Position numbers and translations under genes: made by a program | Origin: Leptothrix discophora | GTDB taxonomy: Bacteria; Pseudomonadota; Gammaproteobacteria; Burkholderiales; Burkholderiaceae_C | DNA: 64,000 nucleotides | NCBI RefSeq assembly: GCF_030705305.1 | Contig: NZ_JAUZEE010000001.1 | Location: 372,001 to 436,000, forward strand | Direction: 5' to 3' | The notes under the pieces: model-generated | The model's input: only the letters and a program-made list of their open reading frames with translations | Told to the model about the DNA's origin: nothing | The model's database searches: none | In this document: piece by piece, positions 1-8,383 of the stretch | Numbering within the stretch: position 1 is the first letter of the stretch | Layout: every line of letters begins with the position of its first letter

Positions 1-77
1 CGCCATGCGTTCTCTTCTGGTGTCGGGAAACCTCGCGTCCTACATTGAACGCCGCTGTACCCAACACCGGGAACCCC

Positions 78-1487
78 ATGGCCCAACCCCTCGAACACGA
101 GCCCGAAGGCGAACACCAGACCCGCAAGGCGACCGCCAGCGGCTGGATCGGCTCGGCGCTCGAGTACTACGACTTCTTCATCTACGCGACCGCCGCATCG
201 CTGATCTTTCCGCAGATCTTCTTCCCGAAGGGCGACCCGAAGGCGGCCATCATCGCCTCGCTGGCGACCTATGGCGTGGGCTACGTGGCGCGTCCGATCG
301 GTGCCTTCTTCCTGGGCCACTGGGGCGACACGCATGGCCGCAAGCAGGTGCTGGTGCTGTGCATGTTCCTGATGGGCTTCTCGACCGTCGCGGTCGGCCT
401 GCTGCCCACTTACGACCAGGTCGGCCTGTGGGCGCCGGCGATGCTGGTGCTGCTGCGCCTGATCCAGGGCTTCGCGGTGGCCGGCGAGATCTCCGGCGCC
501 AGCTCGATGATCCTGGAGCACGCACCCTTTGGCCGGCGCGGCTTCTTCGCGAGCTTCACGCTGCAAGGCGTGCAGGCCGGCCAGATCCTGGCGGCCGCCG
601 TGTTCCTGCCGCTGGCGCATTTCATGCCCGCCGACGACTTCAACCGCTGGGGCTGGCGCATCCCGTTCATCCTGAGCTTCCTGGTCATCGTGGCCGGCTG
701 GATCATCCGCCGCGAGGTCGACGAGACGCCCGCCTTCACCGAGGAAGGCCAGCAGGGCCAGGTGCCCAGGGCGCCGATGGTGCAGGCCATCACCGAGAGC
801 TGGCGCGACATGCTGCGCGTGATCTGCATGGCGCTGATGAACGTGATCCCGGTGGTCACCTCGATCTTCGGTGCGGCCTATGCGGTGCAGCCGGGCTACG
901 GCATCGGCTTCGACAAGGACGTCTACCTGTGGATTCCCGTGCTGGGCAACATCCTGGCCGTGATCGTGATTCCCTTCGTCGGCAACCTGTCCGACAAGAT
1001 CGGTCGGCGACCGCCCATCATCTTCGGCGCGCTGGCTTCCGGCCTGCTGTCCTTCGCCTACCTGTACGCGATCAGCATCCACAACGTGCCGCTGGCCATG
1101 GCCATGTCGCTGCTGATGTGGGGCGTGGTCTACCAGGGCTACAACGCGGTCTTCCCGAGCTTCTTCCCCGAACTGTTCCCGACCCGCACCCGTGTCTCGG
1201 CCATGGCGATCTCGCAGAACCTTGGCACGCTGGTGACGGCGATGCTGCCGGCGCTGTTCGCGACCGTGGCGCCTCCGGGGGCGACCAACATCCCGGTGAT
1301 CGTCGGCTCGATCACGCTGGCCGCGACCGTGCTGGCCGCCCTGTCGGCCTGGTCGGCACGCGAGACCTACCGGGTCCACATGCATGACCTCGGCAAGCCC
1401 GATGCCGTGCCGGAGAAGAAGACCGTCTACGACCGCCAGCGCGAGCAGTCGCTGCTGAACTCCCGGGCCTTCAAGTCCTTGGGCTGA
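78..1487 (+). CDS. MFS transporter, metabolite:H+ symporter (MHS) family, probable shikimate/dehydroshikimate carrier
   Basis: Twelve-helix major facilitator protein of about 470 residues in the inner membrane. The N-terminal GWIGSALEYYDFFIYATAA and the loop GHWGDTHGRKQ after helix 2, with its degenerate copy GNLSDKIGRRP in the second half, are typical of MHS carriers (ShiA, KgtP, ProP). The substrate is inferred from context: a TRAP transporter, 3-dehydroshikimate dehydratase and shikimate dehydrogenase follow on the same strand. The start is uncertain. The ATG at 78 has only a weak GGGAA upstream, a TTG at 45 is in frame, and the frame is open to the left window edge, so the real start may lie outside. 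Confidence 0.85.
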   Translation: MAQPLEHEPEGEHQTRKATASGWIGSALEYYDFFIYATAASLIFPQIFFPKGDPKAAIIASLATYGVGYVARPIGAFFLGHWGDTHGRKQVLVLCMFLMGFSTVAVGLLPTYDQVGLWAPAMLVLLRLIQGFAVAGEISGASSMILEHAPFGRRGFFASFTLQGVQAGQILAAAVFLPLAHFMPADDFNRWGWRIPFILSFLVIVAGWIIRREVDETPAFTEEGQQGQVPRAPMVQAITESWRDMLRVICMALMNVIPVVTSIFGAAYAVQPGYGIGFDKDVYLWIPVLGNILAVIVIPFVGNLSDKIGRRPPIIFGALASGLLSFAYLYAISIHNVPLAMAMSLLMWGVVYQGYNAVFPSFFPELFPTRTRVSAMAISQNLGTLVTAMLPALFATVAPPGATNIPVIVGSITLAATVLAALSAWSARETYRVHMHDLGKPDAVPEKKTVYDRQREQSLLNSRAFKSLG

Positions 1488-1604
1488 CACGCGTCGAACG
1501 GTTTGCGCAGCGGGGTAGCCCCGGCTGTCGCGGGCCGGCCGACCGACCAGAATTCCGACCCGGCGCGTCAGCCAGCGCCATACCCTTTCCACGAGGAGAC
1601 AAAG

Positions 1605-2153
1605 ATGATTGACAAGGTGATCGCCGGCTACTGCCGATGGATCGGCTACCTGATCGCCGCCGCGATGGCGGTGATGGTGGTGCTGGTGTTCGGCAACGTC
1701 GTGATGCGATATGGCTTCAACTCGGGCTTCACGCTGTCCGAGGAACTGTCGCGCTGGTTGTTCGTCTGGCTGACCTTCCTCGGTGCGGTCATCGCGCTGC
1801 GCGAGAACGCCCACCTGGGCACCGACATGCTGGTGGGCAAGCTCGGCCCGACCGGCAAGCGCATCTGCATGGGCCTGTCGCTGGCGCTGATGCTCTATGT
1901 GCTGTGGCTGCTGTTCCAGGGCAGCTATGAGCAGTACAAGGTCAACGTCGATTCCGAAAGCCCGGTGATGGAAGCGTCGATGGGCTGGTTCTATGCCAGC
2001 GGCATGACCTTCGCGGTGCTCGGCGCGCCCATCCTCATCATGGACCTCGTGCGCCTGCTGACCGGCCAGATCGACGACGACCACCTGATGCTGATCCAGG
2101 AGTCGGAAGAGGCGCCGCACGGCGAGGCCGACGCACCGACCGCCGGCCGCTGA
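1605..2153 (+). CDS. TRAP transporter small permease (DctQ type)
   Basis: Protein of 182 residues with four predicted membrane helices, the size and pattern of the DctQ subunit of tripartite ATP-independent periplasmic transporters. The family-typical stretch near residues 45-60 (SEELSRWLFVWLTFLGAV) is present. The ATG at 1605 was chosen because GAGGAGA sits about seven bases upstream; the frame is open further upstream, but that stretch is proline- and arginine-rich and not family-like. It precedes the large permease by 36 bases, giving the order Q-M-P with the binding protein last. Confidence 0.92.
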   Translation: MIDKVIAGYCRWIGYLIAAAMAVMVVLVFGNVVMRYGFNSGFTLSEELSRWLFVWLTFLGAVIALRENAHLGTDMLVGKLGPTGKRICMGLSLALMLYVLWLLFQGSYEQYKVNVDSESPVMEASMGWFYASGMTFAVLGAPILIMDLVRLLTGQIDDDHLMLIQESEEAPHGEADAPTAGR

Positions 2154-2189
2154 GACGCCGACCCGCACAACGACAACGAGGCAAACAAC

Positions 2190-3467
2190 ATGACCGTGAT
2201 CGTCTTCCTGGGCTCCCTGCTCGCCGCGATGGCGCTGGGCGTCCCCATCGCCTTTGCGCTGCTGCTGTGCGGCGTCGCGCTGATGGTGCACATGGGCAAC
2301 TTCGATGCCCAGATCCTGGCCCAGAACCTCCTGGAAGGCGCCAACAGCTTCCCGCTGCTGGCCGTGCCCTTCTTCATGCTGGCCGGCGAGATCATGAACG
2401 CCGGCGGCCTGTCGCGCCGCATCGTGAACTTCGCGATGGCGCTGGTCGGCCACGTCAAGGGCGGCCTGGGCTACGTGACCATCGTGGCCGCGGTGATCAT
2501 GGCCTCGCTGTCGGGTTCGGCGGTGGCCGACGCGGCCGCGCTGGCGGCGCTGCTGCTGCCGATGATGGTCAAGGCGGGCCATGACAAGGGCCGCTCGGCC
2601 GGCCTGATCGCCTCGGGCGGCATCATCGCCCCGATCATCCCGCCGTCGATCGGCTTCGTGATCTTCGGCGTGGCCGGTGGCGTCTCGATCACCAAGCTGT
2701 TCATGGCCGGCATCTTCCCGGGCATCTGGCTGGCCCTGTCGCTGGTCGTGACCTGGTGGTGGCTGTGCCGCAAGGAAGAGATCACCCCGCCCCCGCGCAA
2801 GAGCTTCGGCGAGGTGCTCGAAGCCATGCGCCTGGCCGGCTGGGCGCTGGTGCTGCCGCTGATCATCGTCTTCGGCCTGAAGTTCGGCATCTTCACGCCG
2901 ACCGAGGCGGCCGTGGTCGCGGCGATGTATTCGCTGTTCGTCTCGACCTTCATCTACCGCGAGCTGAACTTCAAGAAGCTGGTGCCGCTGTTCATCTCGG
3001 CGTCCAAGACCAGCGCGGTCGTGATGTTCCTGGTCGCTGCGGCGATGGTGTCGGCCTGGCTGATCACCGTGGCCAACCTGCCGGGCCAGATCGTCGAGCT
3101 GCTGCAGCCGCTGCTGGACAGCCCGCGCCTGCTGATGCTGGCCATCATGGTCCTGACCATGGTCGTGGGCACCGCGCTGGACATGACCCCGACCATCCTG
3201 CTGCTGACGCCGGTGCTGATGCCGGTGGTCAAGGCCGCTGGCATCGACCCGGTCTACTTCGGCGTGCTCTTCATCATCAACAACGCGATCGGCCTCATCA
3301 CCCCGCCGGTGGGCACCGTGCTGAACGCGGTGGCCGGCGCCGGCAAGATGTCGATGGACGAGGTCACCAAGGGCGTCATTCCCTTCATGATTGCCCAGTT
3401 CGCCGCGATGTTCCTGATGATCGCGTTCCCGCAACTGGTCATGGTGCCGGCGCGCTGGTTCTACTGA
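2190..3467 (+). CDS. TRAP transporter large permease (DctM type)
   Basis: Protein of 425 residues with about 12 membrane helices, the normal length for DctM. Typical features are FFMLAGEIMNAGGLSRRIV near residue 55, the SGSAVADAAALAALLLPMM segment near 110, IPPSIGFVIFG near 150 and PVGTVLNAVAG near 375. It forms the Na+-dependent transport channel together with DctQ. Start ATG at 2190 follows a purine-rich AACGAGGCAAAC. Its substrate is inferred from the downstream 3-dehydroshikimate dehydratase. Confidence 0.95.
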   Translation: MTVIVFLGSLLAAMALGVPIAFALLLCGVALMVHMGNFDAQILAQNLLEGANSFPLLAVPFFMLAGEIMNAGGLSRRIVNFAMALVGHVKGGLGYVTIVAAVIMASLSGSAVADAAALAALLLPMMVKAGHDKGRSAGLIASGGIIAPIIPPSIGFVIFGVAGGVSITKLFMAGIFPGIWLALSLVVTWWWLCRKEEITPPPRKSFGEVLEAMRLAGWALVLPLIIVFGLKFGIFTPTEAAVVAAMYSLFVSTFIYRELNFKKLVPLFISASKTSAVVMFLVAAAMVSAWLITVANLPGQIVELLQPLLDSPRLLMLAIMVLTMVVGTALDMTPTILLLTPVLMPVVKAAGIDPVYFGVLFIINNAIGLITPPVGTVLNAVAGAGKMSMDEVTKGVIPFMIAQFAAMFLMIAFPQLVMVPARWFY

Positions 3468-3519
3468 CCCGTTCCCCGTTCCCCGTTCCCCGTTCCCTTT
3501 TCCCCTGTTCCCTTCCCCC
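3468..3519 (+). repeat. tandem GTTCCCC heptamers between dctM and dctP
   Basis: Directly after the dctM stop codon the sequence GTTCCCC is repeated about four times head to tail (3471-3497) and decays into further pyrimidine-only sequence up to 3519. The + strand here is essentially C/T only. The following RBS for dctP (GGAGACAAG) is intact. Copy number could vary by slippage, altering spacing between two co-transcribed genes without changing a protein. Confidence 0.85.
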
Positions 3520-3542
3520 ACCAACGTCCACGGAGACAAGAC

Positions 3543-4547
3543 ATGAAGCGACTGTTCCTCAAGACCCTGCTGGCCAGCGTGGCCCTGGCCGCCGTCGGTG
3601 CCGTCTCGGCCCAGGAAATCCGCGAGCGCACGCTCAAGTTCGGCCTGAACGGCCCCGAAGGCCACCCGGCCGTCGCCGGCATGAACAAGTTCAAGGCCGC
3701 GGTGGAGTCCAAGTCGGGCGGCAAGATCAAGGTCCAGCTGTTCCTCAACGGCACGCTGGGCAGCGACCAGGCGACGCTGTCGGCCATCAAGGGCGGCACG
3801 GTCGAGATGGCCGTCATGAACTCCGGCATCCTGGCCAGCGAGGTCAAGGCGCTGGAGGTGTTCGACTTCCCCTTCCTGTTCAACAACGAGAAGGAAGCGG
3901 ACGCCATCACCGACGGCCCGCTCGGCCAGAAGATGCACGCGGCGCTGGCCGACAAGGGCATCGTCGGCCTGTCCTACTGGGAGCTGGGCTTCCGCAACAT
4001 CACCACCGGCAAGCGCGCGATCACCAAGGTCGACGACATCGCCGGCCTGAAGCTGCGCGTGATCCCCAACGGCATCAACGTCGACTGGGTCAAGGCCCTC
4101 GGCGCCAACCCGACGCCGATGCCTTTCCCCGAGGTCTATGCCGCGATGGAGCAGGGCGCGATCGACGGCCAGGAGAACCCGATCTCGGTGATCGCGGCCA
4201 ACAAGTTCTGGGAAGTCCAGAAGAACGTGGCGCTGACCAACCACCAGTACAACCCGCAGTCGGTCATCTTCAGCAAGAAGGTCTGGGACACCCTGGGCCC
4301 GGCCGAGCGCAAGATCATCGACGAGTCCGCCGACGAGGCCGTCAAGGCCCAGCGCGAAGCCGCCCGTGCCGCGCTGGCCAACAACCTCGAGCTGCTCAAG
4401 AAGAACGGCATGAACGTCACGACGCTGCCGGCCGCCGAAGTGGCCAAGCTGCGCGAGAAGATGAAGCCGGTGATCGACAAGCACAGCGCATCGGCCGGCC
4501 CGATCGTGGCCGAGGTCCAGGCCGAGCTGGCCAAGCTGCGCAAGTAA
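3543..4547 (+). CDS. TRAP transporter substrate-binding protein (DctP family)
   Basis: Periplasmic binding protein of 334 residues. A Sec signal peptide (MKRLFLKTLLASVALAAVG, cleavage after VSA near residue 23) is followed by a DctP fold. Family marks are the region ELGFRNITTGKRAI near residue 145, LKLRVIPN near 168 with the arginine that usually binds a substrate carboxylate, and GQENPISV near 207. Start ATG has GGAGACAAG upstream. It completes the Q-M-P TRAP operon. The neighbours suggest a cyclic hydroxy acid such as 3-dehydroshikimate, shikimate or quinate as ligand. Confidence 0.93.
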   Translation: MKRLFLKTLLASVALAAVGAVSAQEIRERTLKFGLNGPEGHPAVAGMNKFKAAVESKSGGKIKVQLFLNGTLGSDQATLSAIKGGTVEMAVMNSGILASEVKALEVFDFPFLFNNEKEADAITDGPLGQKMHAALADKGIVGLSYWELGFRNITTGKRAITKVDDIAGLKLRVIPNGINVDWVKALGANPTPMPFPEVYAAMEQGAIDGQENPISVIAANKFWEVQKNVALTNHQYNPQSVIFSKKVWDTLGPAERKIIDESADEAVKAQREAARAALANNLELLKKNGMNVTTLPAAEVAKLREKMKPVIDKHSASAGPIVAEVQAELAKLRK

Positions 4548-4554
4548 GGCGCAT

Positions 4555-4592
4555 GGGCGGTCCGCGTCCCCCTTGGGTGTCGCGGACCGCCC
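4555..4592 (+). terminator. strong hairpin after dctP (12-bp perfect stem)
   Basis: GGGCGGTCCGCG at 4555-4566 pairs perfectly with CGCGGACCGCCC at 4581-4592 around a 14-base loop. There is no U-tract, so it is more likely a 3'-end stabiliser or attenuator that keeps binding-protein mRNA abundant relative to the downstream genes than a complete terminator. Confidence 0.55.
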
Positions 4593-4603
4593 GGAAACGA
4601 CAA

Positions 4604-4649
4604 GGTCGACCGGCCCGACGGTCGACCGGCATGCCACCTCCGGCATGCC
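4604..4649 (+). promoter_or_regulatory. two further consecutive hairpins in the dctP-quiC gap
   Basis: GGTCGACC at 4604-4611 and 4620-4627 can pair (8 bp, 8-base loop). GGCATGCC at 4628-4635 and 4642-4649 can pair (8 bp, 6-base loop). Both words are self-complementary and duplicated. With the hairpin at 4555-4592 they make three stacked stems inside about 95 bases. Confidence 0.5.
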
Positions 4650-4716
4650 CGACGACGGCTCCGGCGCGCAGCCCGCGCGTCCGGTCCGCTCCTCCCCGAA
4701 TTCACGAGACATCCCC

Positions 4717-6654
4717 ATGCGACGCGGAATTGCGACCGTTTCCCTATCCGGCATGCTGCGCGAGAAGCTGCAGGCTGCGGCCGCCGCGCGCTTCGACGGG
4801 GTCGAGATCTTCGAGAACGACCTGCTGCAGTTCCCCGGATCGCCCAAGGACGTGCGCACGATGTGCGAGGACCTGGGCCTGAGCATCGACCTGTTCCAGC
4901 CCTTCCGCGACTTCGATGCGCCCAGCGCGGCCCAGCTGGCCCGCAACCTCGAACGCGCCGAGCGCAAGTTCGACCTGATGCAGGAACTGGGCACGCAGAC
5001 CATCCTCGTGTGCTCGAACGTGCAGCCCGATGCGGTGGCCGATCCGGTCGTGCTGGCCGAGCAGTTCGCCCAGCTGGCCGAACGCGCCGGCCGACGCGGC
5101 ATGCGCGTGGCCTACGAGGCGCTGGCCTGGGGCAGCCAGGTGAAGCTGTGGTCCCAGGCCTGGGACATCGTCCGCCGGGTCGACCATCCGCACCTCGGCT
5201 TGGCACTCGACAGCTTCCACACGCTGGCCCTGCGCGACGACCCGAGCGGCATCGCCCAACTCCCCGGCGACAAGATCTTCTTCGTCCAGCTGGCCGACGC
5301 GCCCTGGGTCAACACCGACGTGCTGACCCACAGCCGGCACTACCGCTGCTTCCCCGGTCAGGGCGAGCTGGAGGTCGCCCGGTTCACCCGCGCGGCGCTG
5401 GACGCCGGCTACAACGGCCCGCTGTCGCTGGAGATCTTCAACGACGAGTTCCGCGCCGCACCGGCGCGCTCCAACGCGGTCGACGCGATGCGCTCGCTGC
5501 TGTGGCTCGAGGAACAGGTGCGGCTGGACCGTGCCGCCGAGTCCGCCGCGATGCAGCCGCCTCCGCCGCCCTACAAGGTGCCGCTGTTCGACCCGCCGCC
5601 GCCGGCCCGGCTGGACGGCTGGTCCTTCATCGAGTTCGCGGTCGACCCGGCCGCCGGTGCCGTGCTGGCGGCATGGCTGGCCTCGGCCGGCTTCGTGAGC
5701 ATGGGCCGGCACCGCTCCAAGCAGGTCGACCTGTACGGCCAGGGCGACGTGCGCATCGTGCTCAACCTGGAGGCCGATTCCTTCGCCCGCAGCCACTTCG
5801 AGATGCACGGCCCCTCGGTCTGCGCGGTCGCGCTGGCCGGTGCCGATCCGGCCGCCGCCGTGGCCCGTGCCGAGGCGCTGCTGTGCCCGCGCGCGATCGG
5901 CCGCATCGGCCAGAACGAGCTGGCGATCCCGGCCGTGCGTGCGCCCGACGGCAGCCTGATCTACTTCTGCGCCTCGTCCCAGGACGGCCGCCATGCCTTC
6001 GAGGCCGACTTCATCCTGGACGCTGGCGCGGACGTCGCCGGTGCCTTCGGCCAGGGTGCGCGCATCGACCACCTGGTTCATGCGGTGCCGGCCGGCCAGG
6101 TCGAACCCTGGACCCTGTTCAGCCGCGCGGTGCTGGGCCTGGTGCCCGAGCGCAATGTGGTGCTGCACGACCCCTACGGCGTGATCCGCAGCCGCGAGAT
6201 CGAGTCGCTCGACCGGGCGGTGCGCCTGTCGGTGACGGTCTCCGAACGCGAGAACACGTCGGTGGCGCGCAGCGTCTCGCGCCAGCGCGGCGCGGGCATC
6301 CAGCAGATCGCCGTGGCGGTGCCCGACCTGGTGGCCACGGCACGGCGCCTGAAGGCGCTCGGTGCGCCGCTGCTGCCCATCCCCGACAACTACCACGACG
6401 ACGTGCTGGCCAAGTACGACGTCGAGCCCGGCCTGCTCGCCGCGATGCGCGAGCTGGGCATCCTCTACGACCGCGAACCCGGCGGGGCCGAGTTCCTGCA
6501 GCTCTACCTGCTGCCCTTCGAGGAGCGCTTCCACTTCGAGCTGGTCGAGCGTCGCGGTGGCTACGCCGGCTACGGCACGGCCAACGCGCCGTTCCGGCTG
6601 GCCGCGATGGCGCAATGGCGGGACCGGCAGCCCGGTCAACCCGCAGCGACCTGA
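4717..6654 (+). CDS. quiC: 3-dehydroshikimate dehydratase fused to an HPPD-like domain
   Basis: Protein of 645 residues with two parts. Residues 1 to about 285 form an AP-endonuclease-2/xylose-isomerase type TIM barrel converting 3-dehydroshikimate to protocatechuate; the expected metal residues lie in YEALAWG, LALDSFH and PLSLEIFNDE. Residues from about 298 to the end form a double VOC domain like 4-hydroxyphenylpyruvate dioxygenase (HPPD). In that part a first-ligand candidate His (RIDHLVHAV) and the terminal Glu (FELVERRGGYAGYG) are present, but the usual second His in GIQHIA reads GIQQIA. The arrangement and length match bacterial QuiC1-type enzymes. Start ATG 4717 opens the family N-terminus (RRGIATVSLSG); the upstream open frame crosses the hairpins and is not coding-like. 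Confidence 0.9.
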   Translation: MRRGIATVSLSGMLREKLQAAAAARFDGVEIFENDLLQFPGSPKDVRTMCEDLGLSIDLFQPFRDFDAPSAAQLARNLERAERKFDLMQELGTQTILVCSNVQPDAVADPVVLAEQFAQLAERAGRRGMRVAYEALAWGSQVKLWSQAWDIVRRVDHPHLGLALDSFHTLALRDDPSGIAQLPGDKIFFVQLADAPWVNTDVLTHSRHYRCFPGQGELEVARFTRAALDAGYNGPLSLEIFNDEFRAAPARSNAVDAMRSLLWLEEQVRLDRAAESAAMQPPPPPYKVPLFDPPPPARLDGWSFIEFAVDPAAGAVLAAWLASAGFVSMGRHRSKQVDLYGQGDVRIVLNLEADSFARSHFEMHGPSVCAVALAGADPAAAVARAEALLCPRAIGRIGQNELAIPAVRAPDGSLIYFCASSQDGRHAFEADFILDAGADVAGAFGQGARIDHLVHAVPAGQVEPWTLFSRAVLGLVPERNVVLHDPYGVIRSREIESLDRAVRLSVTVSERENTSVARSVSRQRGAGIQQIAVAVPDLVATARRLKALGAPLLPIPDNYHDDVLAKYDVEPGLLAAMRELGILYDREPGGAEFLQLYLLPFEERFHFELVERRGGYAGYGTANAPFRLAAMAQWRDRQPGQPAAT

Positions 6655-6710
6655 GCGCTCGTCCTGAACGCCACCTCCGAACCCTCCACCCGCATCCCAG
6701 GAGCACGCAC

Positions 6711-7547
6711 ATGATCATCAACGGCAACACCGAGATCGTCGCCCACATCGGCTTTCCCACCCATGCCTTCAAGGCGCCGATGATCTACAACCCGTGGTTC
6801 GAGAAGGCCGGCGTCAACGCGGTCGTCGTGCCGATGGGCTGCCAGAGCCCGGACTACGCGACCTTCCTGCGCTCGGTCTTCCAGCTCTCGAACATCCGGG
6901 GCGCGCTGATCACGATGCCGCACAAGGTCGTCACCACCCACCTGGTCGACGAGGTGCTGCCCACCGCGGCCATCGCCGGTGCCTGCAACGCGGTGCGACG
7001 CCTGCCCGACGGCCGCCTGCAGGGCGACATGTTCGACGGCGAGGGCTTCGTGCGCGGCGTGCTGCGCAAGGGCCGCGTGCTCAAAGGCGCCAGCGTGCTG
7101 GTGGTCGGCTGCGGCGGGGTCGGCTCGGCGATCGCCGCATCGCTGGCGGCCGCCGGTGTCGCCGCCATCGGCCTGCACGACGCCCGCGCCGAATCGGCCG
7201 AGGCGCTCGGCGAGCGCCTGCGCAGCCACTACCCGCATCTGCGGGTGAGCCTGGGCAGCAACGACCCGGCCGGCCACGACGTGGTCGTCAACGCCACGCC
7301 GATGGGCATGAACGAGGGCGACCCGATGCCGATGGACGTCTCGCGCATCGCCCCGACCACCTTCGTCGGCGAGGTCGTCATGAAGACCGAGATGACCGCC
7401 TTCCTCAGCGCCGCCGCCGCCCGCGGCTGTCCCTACCAGATCGGCTCGGACATGCTGTTCGAGCAGATCCCCGCCTACCTCGAATACTTCGGCTTCCCGA
7501 GCACGACCCCCGAGGTGCTGCGCTCGATCGCGACCTTGAAGTATTGA
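6711..7547 (+). CDS. shikimate dehydrogenase family protein
   Basis: Protein of 278 residues, normal for the AroE/YdiB/QuiB family, interconverting shikimate (or quinate) and the 3-dehydro acid with NAD(P). The catalytic lysine is in ITMPHKV near residue 69, and the Rossmann glycine motif VVGCGGVGSA lies near 133. The segment that usually reads NTDG is MFDG here (residues near 105), keeping the Asp but changing neighbours, so it is a divergent catabolic paralogue rather than clearly the biosynthetic AroE. CAGGAG precedes the ATG. It closes the operon beginning with the MFS and TRAP genes. Confidence 0.88.
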   Translation: MIINGNTEIVAHIGFPTHAFKAPMIYNPWFEKAGVNAVVVPMGCQSPDYATFLRSVFQLSNIRGALITMPHKVVTTHLVDEVLPTAAIAGACNAVRRLPDGRLQGDMFDGEGFVRGVLRKGRVLKGASVLVVGCGGVGSAIAASLAAAGVAAIGLHDARAESAEALGERLRSHYPHLRVSLGSNDPAGHDVVVNATPMGMNEGDPMPMDVSRIAPTTFVGEVVMKTEMTAFLSAAAARGCPYQIGSDMLFEQIPAYLEYFGFPSTTPEVLRSIATLKY

Positions 7548-7586
7548 GGCCCATCGGCGGCTCTTGAACGGCGCTGGACGGCCTTT

Positions 7587-8354
7587 TCACGCGGCCCGGT
7601 AGCGCTGCGCCACCGCGCCCGCGCCGGCGATCAGCAGGTGCAGGTCGGTGCCGACGCCGACCATCGTGGCGCCGGCTTCGAGGTAGTGCTCGGCCTTGCC
7701 ATCGGCGGCCAGGATGCCGACCGGCTTGCCGGCGGCGCGGCCGGTGGCGATGGCCGCGCGGATGGCGGCCTGCACCTGCGGATGGCCGGATGCGCCGCGA
7801 TGGCCCAGGCTGGCGGCCAGGTCGGAAGGTCCGATGAACACGGCATCGACGCCGTCGACGCGGCAGATCGCGTCCAGTTCATCGAGCGCCTGCTGCGACT
7901 CGATCTGCAGGATCACGCCGACCTCGTCGTTGGCGCGCGCCATGTAGTCCTTGTAGCGGGTGTAGTTGCCGGCCCGCGTGCTGCCGGCGACGCCGCGCAG
8001 GCCCTCGGGCGCGAAGCGTGTCCAGGCCACGGCCTCGCGGGCCTCGGCGGCCGAGCGCACGTTGGGCACCATGATGTTGGGCGCGCCGGCATCGAGCACG
8101 CGCTTGGTCCAGCCCATGTCGTGGATGGGGATGCGCACGATCGGCGCGACCGGTCGGCCTCGCACCGCCAGCAGCTGCTGGCCGACCTGGTGCAGGTCGG
8201 TCGGGCTGTGCTCCATGTCGAACAGCAGCCAGTCGAAGCCGGCATCGGCCAGCACCTCGGCGATGGGCTGGTGCGCGAAGGTGACCCACAGGCCGATGGT
8301 GCGCTGCTGGCGCGCCAGCGCCTGCTTGAAGGTGTTGACGGGCAGGGAGTTCAT
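7587..8354 (-). CDS. HpcH/HpaI family aldolase (class II 2-oxo acid aldolase)
   Basis: Protein of 255 residues with the fold of 4-hydroxy-2-oxoheptanedioate and 2-keto-3-deoxy sugar-acid aldolases. WLLFDMEHSP near residue 40, ILQIESQQALDEL near 145 (metal-binding Glu) and VDAVFIGPSDLAASLG near 165 (metal-binding Asp) are all intact. The ATG at 8354 begins a normal family N-terminus (FKQALARQQRTIGLW). It is the last gene of a five-gene leftward operon and would cleave a 2-oxo sugar acid to pyruvate and an aldehyde. Exact substrate unknown. Confidence 0.9.
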   Translation of the reverse strand: MNSLPVNTFKQALARQQRTIGLWVTFAHQPIAEVLADAGFDWLLFDMEHSPTDLHQVGQQLLAVRGRPVAPIVRIPIHDMGWTKRVLDAGAPNIMVPNVRSAAEAREAVAWTRFAPEGLRGVAGSTRAGNYTRYKDYMARANDEVGVILQIESQQALDELDAICRVDGVDAVFIGPSDLAASLGHRGASGHPQVQAAIRAAIATGRAAGKPVGILAADGKAEHYLEAGATMVGVGTDLHLLIAGAGAVAQRYRAA

Positions 8355-8383
8355 GGCGTCGCCTCGGGTGGTGTGCGGGGGCT

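Noticed and set aside
5-1387. A 460-codon frame overlapping the MFS gene
   Set aside because: The alternative frame gives a hydrophobic twelve-helix transporter with family motifs; this one is Arg/Pro-rich noise.
4744-6639. A 631-codon open frame antisense to quiC
   Set aside because: Composition is Ala/Gly/His/Arg-rich, there is no motif, and it mirrors the codon periodicity of the real gene.
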